Notes under the pieces: model-generated
The model's input: the letters and a program-made list of their open reading frames with translations, nothing else
Database searches by the model: none
What the model was told of the DNA's origin: nothing
DNA from: DASSFZ01 sp036514635
GTDB taxonomy: Bacteria; Chloroflexota; Anaerolineae; Fen-1058
Reading direction: 5' to 3'
NCBI GenBank assembly: GCA_036514635.1
Contig: DATBWU010000212.1
Location: 1 to 27,914 of the forward strand
Length of the DNA stretch: 27,914 nt
Position numbers and translations under genes: made by a program
Shown here: in pieces, positions 15,598-23,396 of the stretch
Layout of the letters: every line of letters starts with the position of its first letter
Position numbering within the stretch: position 1 is the first letter of the stretch

Positions 15598-16585
15598 CGC
15601 CAACGGCCGCGAACTCACCTTTGCCGAAGCCATTCGCGAGGCGCTCGCCGAGGAGATGCGCCGCGATCCGCGCGTGTTCATCGTCGGCGAGGATGTGGCG
15701 GAAGCCGGCACACCTTTCAAAGTTCTGTCGGGCTTGGTCGAAGAGTTCGGGCCGGAGCGCGTGATCGATTCGCCCATTTCCGAAGCGGGCATCACCGGCC
15801 TGGGCGTCGGCGTGGCGATGACCGGCCTGCGACCCGTCGTGGATATCATGTTCGGCGACTTCATCACGCTGACGATGGATCAGATGGTGAACCAGGCGGC
15901 CAAAGTTCATTACATGTCCGGCGGCAAACTCAAAGTGCCGCTGGTGCTGCGCACGACGTTGGGCGCTACCCGGCGCTCCGCCGCGCAGCACTCACAATCG
16001 CTGCACGCTTGGTTCAGCCACGTTCCCGGTCTGAAGGTGGTTATCCCTTCGACACCCTACGACGCCAAGGGACTCCTTAAGACGGCCATTCGGGATGATA
16101 ACCCCGTCGCTTTCTTCGAAGACAAGATGATGTACAAACTGAAAGGCCCGGTTCCGGCCGAGGAGTACACCATCCCGTTCGGCGTCGCCGACATCAAACG
16201 CGCCGGCGCCGACATTACGATCGTCGCCACGAGCAGCATGGTGCAAGTCGCTCTCGGCGCGGCGAAGTTGCTGGAGGAGATCGGCGTGAGCGCCGAGGTC
16301 GTGGACCCGCGCACTACCGCTCCGCTCGACAAGCAAACGCTGATTGAGTCTGCTAAAAAGACCAGTCGCGCGATCGTGGTGGACGAAGGGTACGAGCGCT
16401 ACGGTGTGACGGCGGAGATTGCATCGGTGATTGCCGATGGCGCGTTCTACTATCTGGATGCGCCGGTCAAGCGCATCGGGGCGATGGACGTGCCGATCCC
16501 CTTCTCGCCGCCGCTCGAGGACGCGACCGTGCCGAACGAGCAGATGGTCTTTGAGATGGCTAAGACCTTGTGTGGAAAAGCGTAA
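15590..16585 (+). CDS. Thiamine-diphosphate-dependent 2-oxoacid dehydrogenase E1, beta subunit
   Basis: A 331-residue partner of the upstream alpha subunit. The pyrimidine-binding glutamate is E65 in PISEAGI (62-68). VGEDVAEAGTPFK near the N-terminus, HSQSLHAWFSHVPGLKVV in the middle, and the transketolase C-terminal domain with EVVDPRTTAPLD and VDEGYERYG are typical of PdhB/AcoB. The alpha-beta heterotetramer would bind thiamine diphosphate at the subunit interface. The start overlaps the E1-alpha stop. The gene is followed by a 190-bp gap filled with nested palindromes rather than E2, as would be usual in pdh or aco operons. Confidence 0.92.
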   Translation: MPDANGRELTFAEAIREALAEEMRRDPRVFIVGEDVAEAGTPFKVLSGLVEEFGPERVIDSPISEAGITGLGVGVAMTGLRPVVDIMFGDFITLTMDQMVNQAAKVHYMSGGKLKVPLVLRTTLGATRRSAAQHSQSLHAWFSHVPGLKVVIPSTPYDAKGLLKTAIRDDNPVAFFEDKMMYKLKGPVPAEEYTIPFGVADIKRAGADITIVATSSMVQVALGAAKLLEEIGVSAEVVDPRTTAPLDKQTLIESAKKTSRAIVVDEGYERYGVTAEIASVIADGAFYYLDAPVKRIGAMDVPIPFSPPLEDATVPNEQMVFEMAKTLCGKA

Positions 16586-16587
16586 TA

Positions 16588-16734
16588 TACGCAATACGCA
16601 CTATGTATTACGTAGTACCCCGACCGCCTAATTCTGCGGGGTTGGGACGGCAGTTGCACTGCCGTCCGCCGCAGTGCAACTGCGGCAGGAACTATGCAAC
16701 TTCAAGTTGTCGAAGTAGTAGTGTGTATTGCGTA
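16588..16734. repeat. Nested palindromic element: ACGCAATACGC ends around an inverted hairpin pair
   Basis: The outer arms TACGCAATACGCACTA (16588-16603) and, reverse complemented, TACGCAATACACACTA (16719-16734) differ at one of 16 positions. Inside lie CCCCG/CGGGG (16618-16622 with 16638-16642), hairpin 1 GGACGGCAGT-TGC-ACTGCCGTCC (16645-16667), and directly abutting hairpin 2 GCCGCAGT-GCA-ACTGCGGC (16668-16686). A small CAACTT-C-AAGTTG follows (16697-16709). The cores of hairpins 1 and 2 are reverse complements of each other (GCAGTTGCACTGC and GCAGTGCAACTGC). The element accounts for most of the gap between E1-beta and the aldehyde dehydrogenase. It may lower read-through between them. Confidence 0.8.
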
Positions 16735-16775
16735 GTGCATAGGCAAGTAATCGAGGAGCTTTTGGGGCTATTACC

Positions 16776-18272
16776 ATGAGCACTGAACGTCTTCGCACTG
16801 CCGCCGTTGCCCCGGCGGCGAGGAACGGCGACGAAACGGCAACGCTGGGGGAATACGGCTGTTACGTCGGTGGTCAATGGTTGAAGACCGGCGCGGCGAT
16901 CGAAGTGCGCAGTCCGTACGATGAATCGCTCGTCGCGATCGTGCATCGGGCCGGGCCGCAGCAGATCGAAGCGGCGATTGCGACGGCGGTCACGGCCTTC
17001 CCGACCACGCGCAGGCTGCCTTCCTGGAAACGCGCGGAGGCGCTGGAGAAGATCAGCGCGGGCATCGCCGCGCGGCGTGAGGAGTTGGCCCGCACAATCG
17101 CGCTCGAAGCGGGCAAGCCGATTCGCACGGCGCGCGCCGAAGTCGATCGCGCGATCTTCACGTTCAAAATTGCCGCCGAAGAATCCAAGCGCATTTACGG
17201 CGAGATCGTCCCGCTCGATTGGCTGCCGGGCACCGAAGGGCGCGAGGCGCACGTCCGCCGCGTGCCGCTCGGCCCGATCGCCGGCATCACCCCGTTCAAC
17301 TTCCCGCTCAACCTCGTCGCGCACAAGGTCGCGCCCGCGCTCGCCGCCGGCAACCCGATCATCATCCGCCCGGCCAGCCAAACGCCGGTGAGCGCGCTCA
17401 AGCTGGCCGAGATTGTCTCGGCGTCGGGCTGGCCGGAAGGCGCGTTCAGCGTGGTGCCGAGCACGACGCAAGACGCCGCGCCGCTGGTCGAGGACGATCG
17501 GATTTGCCTGCTAACTTTCACCGGCAGCCCGGCGGTGGGTTGGTCGTTGAAGAGTCGGGCCGGGCGCAAGCGTGTCACGCTCGAACTGGGCGGCAATGCG
17601 GGCGTCATCGTCCATCACGACGCCGATCTGAATTATGCCGCCGAGCGCGTGACGTGGGGCGGGTTCTCGTACGCCGGGCAGTCGTGCATCTCGGTTCAGC
17701 GCGTGTACGCGCACGCCGACAGCTACGCAGGCTTCCTCGATCAGCTTTTACCGCGCGTGCAGGCGCTCAAGGTCGGCGATCCGCTGGATGAAGTGACCGA
17801 TGTAGGCCCGCTCATTGACCGGGGCGCGGCCGAGCGCGTCGAAGCCTGGGTCAACGAGGCGAAGCAAGGCGGGGCCGAAGTGCTGGCCGGCGGCACGCGC
17901 ATCGGCACCCTGTGGCAGCCGACGGTGTTAGCCGCGCTTCAACCCACCATGCGCGTCAGTTGCCAGGAAGTGTTCGCGCCGCTGATCGGCGTATATCGCT
18001 ATAGCGACGTGCGGCAGGCGATCGCTGCCGTCGACGATAGCGACTTCGGCCTGCAAGCCGGGCTGTTCACGAACGACTGGAACGTGATCAAAGCCGCGTT
18101 CGACGACATCGAGGTGGGTGGGCTGATGGTCAACGACGTGCCCACCTTCCGCATCGACCACATGCCTTACGGTGGCGTCAAGCATTCGGGCTTTGGCCGC
18201 GAGGGCTTGCGCTACGCGATGGAAGAGATGAGCGAGATGAAGTTGCTCACGTTGAATCATCGCGGCCTGTAG
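16776..18272 (+). CDS. NAD(P)-dependent aldehyde dehydrogenase
   Basis: A 498-residue member of the aldehyde dehydrogenase superfamily, which oxidises an aldehyde to a carboxylic acid. The catalytic cysteine is C304 in GQSCIS, the general base E270 in TLELGG, and the oxyanion asparagine N175 in ITPFNFP. The nucleotide-binding turn is FTGSPAVG (248-255). In the motif that usually reads xKPxxxTP the lysine is arginine (R198 in IIIRPASQTP), which may alter cofactor choice. The ATG lacks a well-placed ribosome binding site (GAGGAG is about 19 nt away), so the exact start is uncertain by a few codons. It may use the aldehyde from the upstream dehydrogenase or E1 enzyme, and the Liv importer follows 93 bp downstream. 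Substrate not assignable. Confidence 0.92.
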   Translation: MSTERLRTAAVAPAARNGDETATLGEYGCYVGGQWLKTGAAIEVRSPYDESLVAIVHRAGPQQIEAAIATAVTAFPTTRRLPSWKRAEALEKISAGIAARREELARTIALEAGKPIRTARAEVDRAIFTFKIAAEESKRIYGEIVPLDWLPGTEGREAHVRRVPLGPIAGITPFNFPLNLVAHKVAPALAAGNPIIIRPASQTPVSALKLAEIVSASGWPEGAFSVVPSTTQDAAPLVEDDRICLLTFTGSPAVGWSLKSRAGRKRVTLELGGNAGVIVHHDADLNYAAERVTWGGFSYAGQSCISVQRVYAHADSYAGFLDQLLPRVQALKVGDPLDEVTDVGPLIDRGAAERVEAWVNEAKQGGAEVLAGGTRIGTLWQPTVLAALQPTMRVSCQEVFAPLIGVYRYSDVRQAIAAVDDSDFGLQAGLFTNDWNVIKAAFDDIEVGGLMVNDVPTFRIDHMPYGGVKHSGFGREGLRYAMEEMSEMKLLTLNHRGL

Positions 18273-18365
18273 CCCGATTTGAAAGGAGGGCCCCGAGACG
18301 AGACAGCATCCTGCTTTTTGTCACCCGAACACGTTAATCACATCCACCAAGGGAGGAGAAAGAAG

Positions 18366-19640
18366 ATGAAACGAATCAGCCTGTTTGTTGGAACGATCAT
18401 TGTGTCCTTGTTGCTTGCGGCCTGCGGCGGAGCGGCGACGCCGGCCGTGCCGACGCAACCCGCGGCCACCACAGCATCGGCTGTCCCCACCCAACCGCCC
18501 CCGACCGCAGAGCCTACTCAAGTCGCGCCGATTCGCATCGGTGCGTCCCTGCCGCTGACCGGAGATTTCAGCGAACCGGGCACGGCGGCGCAGCGAGGCT
18601 ACGAAGTGTGGGTGGCGATGGTGAACGAAGCCGGCGGCTTGTTGGGTCGCCCGGTCGAGCTAAGCGTCGTCGACAATGCCAGCGATCAGGACACGGCCGT
18701 GGCCGACTATGAGAAACTGATCACGGTCGACAAAGTCGATCTCGTGGTGGGGCCGTTCTCCAGCCGGCTGGTGATTCCCACGTCTGAAGTCGCGGCGCGC
18801 TACGGCTACGCCTTTGTCGAGCCGGCGGGCGGCGCGCCCGACGTGTTCAATCGCGGCCTGACGAATCTCTTCTTCGCGCAACCGGCTCCCAGCGCGACGC
18901 AGGCCGATCCCTTCGCCGAGTATATTCTCGGCCTGCCGGACGATCAGCGCCCCCAGACCTTCGCCGTGGTCAGCCAGGACGATCCTTTCACGCTCGGCGT
19001 GATGGAATCGTTGAAGGAGAAATTGACCGAAGGTGGGCTGGAACTCGTCTTCGATCAAATCTACGCGCCTGAAACGAGCGACTTCTCAGCGCTGGCGCTT
19101 CAGGTAGCTGATCTGGATCCCGATCTGATTGTCGGCGGCACGCAGCTGGAAGACTCGATCGGCCAGATTCGCGCCTACCAGGAGGCCGGTTATCAGCCAC
19201 GCGGCGCGTTCTTCACCAGCGGCCCGTCGCTGCCCGGCCCGTTCAGCGAGGCGCTGGGCACGGCGACTGAAGGGGTCTTCGCGTCCATCTCGTGGTTCCC
19301 GGAGGCGGAGGAGTATCAGAATGCCGAGTTCGTCGCCAAGTACATCGAGATGTTCGGCGGCACGGCCGGCGACATCGCGGAGGATTCGGCGAACGCCTTC
19401 ACCGTTGGTCAGGTGCTGCAGCAGGCCATAGAGAATACCGACTCGATCGACAACGCGCAGCTGATCGAGGATCTGCACGAGGAAACGTACGACACCGTCG
19501 TCGGCCCATTGAGCTTTGACGCGGTCGGCCAGCCGCAAGGTTCGTACATGCTCTTGCAGTGGCAGGGCGACACGTTTGTCATCGTCGGCCCGGCCGGGCG
19601 CGAGCGCGCCGAACCGATCTGGCCCAAGCCGGAGTGGTAA
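18366..19640 (+). CDS. Branched-chain amino acid-type ABC transporter substrate-binding lipoprotein
   Basis: A 424-residue secreted binding protein of the LivJ/Peripla_BP_6 family. The signal peptide ends at LLLAAC with the lipidated Cys20. A Thr/Pro/Ala/Gln linker runs to about residue 53. The binding domain begins with PIRIGASLPLTGDFSEPGTAA and continues with INxAGG-like VNEAGGLLGRPVEL and KVDLVVGPFSS. GGGAGGAG lies before the ATG at 18366; an open frame from 18279 has no signal-like residues. It captures the solute for the LivHMGF system directly downstream. This fold binds amino acids, aromatic acids, urea or short amides, so the ligand cannot be named. Confidence 0.92.
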   Translation: MKRISLFVGTIIVSLLLAACGGAATPAVPTQPAATTASAVPTQPPPTAEPTQVAPIRIGASLPLTGDFSEPGTAAQRGYEVWVAMVNEAGGLLGRPVELSVVDNASDQDTAVADYEKLITVDKVDLVVGPFSSRLVIPTSEVAARYGYAFVEPAGGAPDVFNRGLTNLFFAQPAPSATQADPFAEYILGLPDDQRPQTFAVVSQDDPFTLGVMESLKEKLTEGGLELVFDQIYAPETSDFSALALQVADLDPDLIVGGTQLEDSIGQIRAYQEAGYQPRGAFFTSGPSLPGPFSEALGTATEGVFASISWFPEAEEYQNAEFVAKYIEMFGGTAGDIAEDSANAFTVGQVLQQAIENTDSIDNAQLIEDLHEETYDTVVGPLSFDAVGQPQGSYMLLQWQGDTFVIVGPAGRERAEPIWPKPEW

Positions 19641-19655
19641 TCTAGCCCTCACCCC

Positions 19656-19761
19656 TTAGAGGCTGTCTGAAAAGTTGCTCGAAGCCCGCGTCTCGCGGGC
19701 GTCCACCGCGAGGACGCGGTGGACAGAGCACTGTACTTTGAGGTTTTCAGACAGCCTCTTA
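19656..19761. mobile_element. MITE-like element 2 with GAGGCTGTCTGAAAA ends and hairpin-pair cargo
   Basis: The ends AGAGGCTGTCTGAAAA (19658-19673) and TTTTCAGACAGCCTCT (19744-19759) are perfect 16-bp inverted repeats. TTA is present on both sides (19656-19658 and 19759-19761). The ends match those of the element at 7308-7424, while the inner sequence is a hairpin-pair repeat (19675-19731). No coding potential. It lies in the gap between the binding-protein gene and livH, and seems to interrupt a CCCTCACCCCT.../...GGGGAGGGG palindrome. Confidence 0.75.
19675..19731. repeat. Inverted hairpin-pair element, copy B
   Basis: TGCTC (19676-19680) and GAGCA (19726-19730) enclose hairpin 1 GCCCGCG-TCT-CGCGGGC (19684-19700) and hairpin 2 GTCCACCGCG-AGGA-CGCGGTGGAC (19701-19724). 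Hairpin 2 read on the other strand (CCGCGTCCTCGCGG) resembles hairpin 1, so the unit is an inverted dimer. It makes up most of the cargo of MITE-like element 2. Confidence 0.75.
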
Positions 19762-19788
19762 CCCCTCCCCCGTGAAACGGGGAGGGGG
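19762..19788 (+). repeat. G/C-rich hairpin containing the livH Shine-Dalgarno region
   Basis: CCCCTCCCCCGT (19762-19773) pairs with ACGGGGAGGGGG (19777-19788) around GAA, with one bulged C. The only purine-rich ribosome binding site before livH (GGGGAGGGGG) is the right arm, so it may be hidden in the stem. This could set livH expression lower than that of the binding protein; inferred. Confidence 0.5.
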
Positions 19789-19801
19789 TCGAGCCAGTTT
19801 C

Positions 19802-20698
19802 ATGACCTTTCCATCTGCGAACGTTCTGGTTCAAGTCGTCATCGTCGGGTTGCTGACCGGCGGCGTGTATGCCTTGATGGCCGGCGGGCTGTCGCTGATC
19901 TTCGGCGTGATGCGCGTGATCAACATTGCCCACGGCGCGTTCCTGGTGCTCAGCGCCTACATCGCCTACTGGCTGTTCACGCGGTACGGCCTCGATCCGC
20001 TCCTGTCGATCCTGATCACGATCCCGCTGTTTTTCCTAATCGGGGTCGTTTTTCAGCGTTACGTGTTGTCCCGCATACGCAGCGAACCGGGCCTGTTCGT
20101 GCTGGTGACTTTCGCGCTGGCGATCACGCTCGAAGGCATCATGGGCGAGCTGTGGAAGTCGACCGGGCGTTCGGTGCGCACGGAATACACCGGCGAGGTG
20201 ATCCGGCTCGCCGTGCTGAACCTGAACCTGCGCCTGCCGATCGTGCGCATCATCGGGTTTGTGGCGGCGGTCGGGGTGATGGCGTTTTTCCAAATCCTGA
20301 TCCTCCGCAGTAACCTGGGCCGGGCCATCCGCGCGACCATTCAAAACTCGACGGCGGCGCAGCTGGTCGGCGTCAACGTCACTCGTGTGCAAGCCGTCGC
20401 CTTCGGCCTCGGCCTGGCGGCGGTGGCGGCCGGCGGCTCGATCTTCAGCCTGATCTGGACGTTTAACTCGGCCAGCCACGAAGAGTGGATCTCGAAGATG
20501 TTGTCGATCATCGTGCTGGGCGGCATGGGCAGCCTGCCCGGCGCGTTCATCGCCGCGTTGATCATGGGCGTCGTCGAATCGGTCGCCGCCGTCACGATGA
20601 CGACATATCTTTCGCCGATCGTGTTTTACTTGGTGTTGTTCCTGGTCTTGATTTTCCGACCGCAAGGCTTGTTGGGCACACGGCTGAGAGAGGGCTGA
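19802..20698 (+). CDS. livH: Branched-chain amino acid-type ABC transporter permease LivH
   Basis: A 298-residue inner-membrane permease with about eight helices. GGVYALMAGGLSLIFGVMRV and INIAHGAFLVLSAYIAYW near the N-terminus are the LivH signature. SNLGRAIRATIQNSTAAQLVG is the cytoplasmic loop that contacts the ATPases, and VLGGMGSLPGAFIAALIMG follows. The ATG at 19802 is used rather than the upstream frame opening at 19772, which would add residues coded by the hairpin. The next gene begins 1 bp after the stop. It pairs with LivM. Confidence 0.95.
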   Translation: MTFPSANVLVQVVIVGLLTGGVYALMAGGLSLIFGVMRVINIAHGAFLVLSAYIAYWLFTRYGLDPLLSILITIPLFFLIGVVFQRYVLSRIRSEPGLFVLVTFALAITLEGIMGELWKSTGRSVRTEYTGEVIRLAVLNLNLRLPIVRIIGFVAAVGVMAFFQILILRSNLGRAIRATIQNSTAAQLVGVNVTRVQAVAFGLGLAAVAAGGSIFSLIWTFNSASHEEWISKMLSIIVLGGMGSLPGAFIAALIMGVVESVAAVTMTTYLSPIVFYLVLFLVLIFRPQGLLGTRLREG

Positions 20699-20699
20699 G

Positions 20700-21776
20700 A
20701 TGCGGACTCGACTCTCTCACTGGTGGCCGGCCCTCGCGCTCGTCGCACTGTTGATCTACCCCTGGGTTCTGCACGAGTCTTACTACCACGTGCTGGGCTT
20801 CAGCACATTGTTGTACGCCGTGATGGCGACGAGCTGGAACATCATGGGCGGGTACACCGGCTACAAGTCGCTCGGCCACGCCGCATTCTTCGGGCTGGGC
20901 GCGTATCTGGTGGCGCTGGCCGCCGTTCACCTCGGCTGGAACCCACTGCTCAGCGCGCCGGTGCTGGCGGTCGTGGTCATGCTGGTTGCATTCGGGTTGG
21001 GCTGGATCATGCTGCGCACCAGCGGCTCGGCCTTCGTCATCGCTACGATTGCCATGCTGCTGATCTTTCGCCTGCTCGCGCTCAACTTGCGTGACATCAC
21101 CAAGGGCGCGCCCGGCCTGAGTCAGCCGCTCCCCCCGTGGACACCCCCAGCCTCCGACACGCCTTACCATTTGCCGTTTTATTATTACATGCTGGGCGTG
21201 CTGATCGTCGCGCTGCTCGTCTCCGCCTACATTCGCCGCTCCCGCTTCGGGCTGGGGCTGCTTGCCATCCGAGATGATGAGGGCAAAGCCGAGATGGTGG
21301 GTGTCAATACGACGCTGTACAAGGTGCTGGCCTTTGGCCTGAGCGCCTACTTCGTCGCGCTGGGCGGCGGCATCTGGTCTTACAACACCAACCACATCAG
21401 CCCGACGTTCGCCTTCGATATCCTGGTCGGTGTAGACATGATTCTGATGACCATGCTCGGCGGGCTAGGTACGTTGTGGGGGCCGGTGCTGGGCGCGTTC
21501 ATCCTGGTGCCGGCCTCGGACCTGATCCTGTTCAACTTCGGCTCCAGCCAGATTCATCTCGCCATCTTTGGCGCGCTGATGTTGACGATCATCCTGTTCC
21601 TGCCGCGCGGCATTCTGCCCACGCTTCAGGACTGGCTCGAACAGCGTCGAACACCGCGCGCCGCCTTCGCGGGTGCGCGCTCGATGTCGGAGATCATGGA
21701 CGACCCGACTGCCGCGCAGAGTGCGCCCGATTCGGATGGGGCAGTGGTACCTGTCGTGAAAGAGGTGAAGTCATGA
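20700..21776 (+). CDS. livM: Branched-chain amino acid-type ABC transporter permease LivM
   Basis: A 358-residue second permease. It carries the LivM motif SWNIMGGYTGYKSLGHAAFFGLGAY and the ATPase-contact loop RRSRFGLGLLAIRDDEGKAEMVG, then MLGGLGTLWGPVLGAFILVP. After the last helix it has a polar tail of about 45 residues (from about 315) that is rich in Ala, Asp and Pro, longer than usual and of no known role. The stop overlaps the livG start by 4 bp (ATGA). Confidence 0.95.
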   Translation: MRTRLSHWWPALALVALLIYPWVLHESYYHVLGFSTLLYAVMATSWNIMGGYTGYKSLGHAAFFGLGAYLVALAAVHLGWNPLLSAPVLAVVVMLVAFGLGWIMLRTSGSAFVIATIAMLLIFRLLALNLRDITKGAPGLSQPLPPWTPPASDTPYHLPFYYYMLGVLIVALLVSAYIRRSRFGLGLLAIRDDEGKAEMVGVNTTLYKVLAFGLSAYFVALGGGIWSYNTNHISPTFAFDILVGVDMILMTMLGGLGTLWGPVLGAFILVPASDLILFNFGSSQIHLAIFGALMLTIILFLPRGILPTLQDWLEQRRTPRAAFAGARSMSEIMDDPTAAQSAPDSDGAVVPVVKEVKS

Positions 21777-22507
21777 CGGCCCTGCTCCGCGCGGAGAACT
21801 TGACGCGGCGTTTCGGCGGCATCACGGCGGTCAACGGGTGCTCGATCGAAGTGCGGCAGGGAAGCATCACCGGCCTGATCGGCCCCAACGGCTCCGGCAA
21901 GACGACGCTGTTCAACCTGATCACCGGCGTCTATCCGCCGCACACCGGCGAGGTGTACTTCCACGGACAGCGTGTGACAGGCACGCTGCCGCATCGACTG
22001 TGCCATCGCGGACTGAGCCGGACGTTCCAGATCACGCGCCTGTTTTGGGACCTGAATGTGCTGGAGAATATGATCGTGCCGGTAAGGCAGGTCGGGCTGC
22101 GTGCGCTGTTCGGGCCGGGTATGTATCAACATGAAGAGAAGCGGGCGACGCTGCTGCTGGAGCGGGTCGGCCTGGTGCATCTGCGCGATCAGCCGGCGCG
22201 CAAATTGTCGTTCGGACAGCAGAAGTTGCTGGAGTTTGCCGCCATCTTGATGTCGGAGCCTGAGCTGGTGCTGCTCGACGAGCCGGCGGGCGGCGTCAAC
22301 CCGACGATGATCCGCTTCCTGATGGATCTCATTCGCGGCCTGAACCAGGCTGGCGTCACCTTCCTCGTCGTCGAACACAATATGGGCGTGGTGATGGAAC
22401 TGTGCGATCACATCCTGGTGATGGATCAGGGCCGGAAGATCGCTGAAGGCTCGCCGCAGCAGGTGCAGTCCGATCCACTGGTGCTGGATGCCTATTTGGG
22501 GGCATAA
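21773..22507 (+). CDS. livG: Branched-chain amino acid-type ABC transporter ATP-binding protein LivG
   Basis: A 244-residue cytosolic ATPase. Walker A is GPNGSGKT (37-44). The signature sequence is LSFGQQ rather than the usual LSGGQQ, and Walker B is LVLLDEPAGGVNP. FVVEHNMGVVME-like residues (FLVVEHNMGVVMEL) hold the switch histidine. The frame stays open upstream to 21476, inside livM, but that part is an out-of-frame reading of livM. The ATG at 21773 has GAGGTGAAG before it. Its partner LivF is separated by a 158-bp gap holding a palindrome. Confidence 0.94.
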   Translation: MTALLRAENLTRRFGGITAVNGCSIEVRQGSITGLIGPNGSGKTTLFNLITGVYPPHTGEVYFHGQRVTGTLPHRLCHRGLSRTFQITRLFWDLNVLENMIVPVRQVGLRALFGPGMYQHEEKRATLLLERVGLVHLRDQPARKLSFGQQKLLEFAAILMSEPELVLLDEPAGGVNPTMIRFLMDLIRGLNQAGVTFLVVEHNMGVVMELCDHILVMDQGRKIAEGSPQQVQSDPLVLDAYLGA

Positions 22508-22548
22508 CCGGGTGTCATAGCACAGTCTTTTGCCATAATCAAAAAGCC

Positions 22549-22616
22549 ACCACGGATGTCACGGATTACACAGATGTTTAGCTCTTGCTATCTGTGAAAT
22601 CCGTGTGATCCGTGGT
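22549..22616. repeat. Palindrome with CACGGAT-type units between livG and livF
   Basis: The left arm (22549-22575) is ACCACGGAT, GTCACGGAT, TACACAGAT. The right arm (22590-22616), reverse complemented, is ACCACGGAT, CACACGGAT, TTCACAGAT. That is three 9-nt units per arm in the same order, with few mismatches. The loop is 14 nt. This is the best preserved example of the design in the window. The remainder of the 158-bp gap has no gene. Confidence 0.85.
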
Positions 22617-22665
22617 TTGAAGTTCTCTGCGGACTCGGCGGTGAAGGGCCGACTGGGACGTCACC

Positions 22666-23391
22666 ATGTTACTTGAGTTGAAGGAAGTCGAAGCCGGTTA
22701 TCTGCGCGGCATCAACGTGCTGCAAGGCGTCAGCCTGCACGTGAATCCAGGCGAGTTGATGTGCCTGATCGGGCCGAACGGCGCAGGCAAATCGACCGTG
22801 CTGCGCGCCGTCTCCGGCCTGCTGAAACCGAGTCGAGGGCACATCCGGTTCGACGGCCGGAACATTGCCGGGCTGCGGCCCGATCTGGTGCTGCGCCACG
22901 GCATCGCGCACGTGCCGCAAGGGCACAGTTCTTTCCCTGCCATGAGCATCCATGAGAACCTGCTGATGGGCGCGTACACGCTGCACGATCGCGTCGAGCG
23001 CGGGCGACGGTTGGATCGGGTGTACGCGATGTTCCCTTTTTTAGCGGAACGACGTAAAGAGAAGGCGGGTAACTTGAGCGGCGGCCAGCAGAAGATTCTG
23101 GAGATCAGCCGCGCGCTGATGCTGGCCCCGCGCATGATGCTGCTCGACGAGCCGTCACTGGGCCTGGCGCCCAAGATGGCTCGCCAGGTGTTCGACACCA
23201 TCAAGCGCCTCAAGGATGAAGCGGGCATGACGATTTTAATGGTCGAACAAAATGCGAAGAGCGGATTGGCGATTTCCGATCGGGCGTATGTGATGGAGCT
23301 TGGCCGTGAACGGCTGGCGGGACCGGCCGGCACACTGCTCAACGATCCCCGCGTGGCCCAATTGTACCTGGGCGGCACCCTGGCCAGTTGA
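22666..23391 (+). CDS. livF: Branched-chain amino acid-type ABC transporter ATP-binding protein LivF
   Basis: A 241-residue second ATPase. Walker A is GPNGAGKS (36-43), the signature LSGGQQ is followed by KILEISRALMLAPRMM, Walker B is LLDEPSLGLAP, and the switch region is LMVEQNAK. HVPQGHSSFPAMSIHENLLMG is typical of LivF. With LivG it powers the LivHM channel. No strong ribosome binding site stands before the ATG. The EamA gene starts 5 bp after its stop, so it is part of the same transcript. Confidence 0.95.
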   Translation: MLLELKEVEAGYLRGINVLQGVSLHVNPGELMCLIGPNGAGKSTVLRAVSGLLKPSRGHIRFDGRNIAGLRPDLVLRHGIAHVPQGHSSFPAMSIHENLLMGAYTLHDRVERGRRLDRVYAMFPFLAERRKEKAGNLSGGQQKILEISRALMLAPRMMLLDEPSLGLAPKMARQVFDTIKRLKDEAGMTILMVEQNAKSGLAISDRAYVMELGRERLAGPAGTLLNDPRVAQLYLGGTLAS

Positions 23392-23396
23392 CGACG

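Noticed and set aside
13984..15867. 627-codon open frame on the minus strand opposite the hydroxyacid dehydrogenase and E1 genes
   Set aside because: The plus-strand proteins have full family motifs and overlapping, operon-like starts. The minus-strand reading has no domain-like pattern and is a by-product of GC-rich codon use.
21476..21772. N-terminal extension of LivG
   Set aside because: It is an out-of-frame reading of livM; the ATG at 21773 has a ribosome binding site and the normal LivG start.
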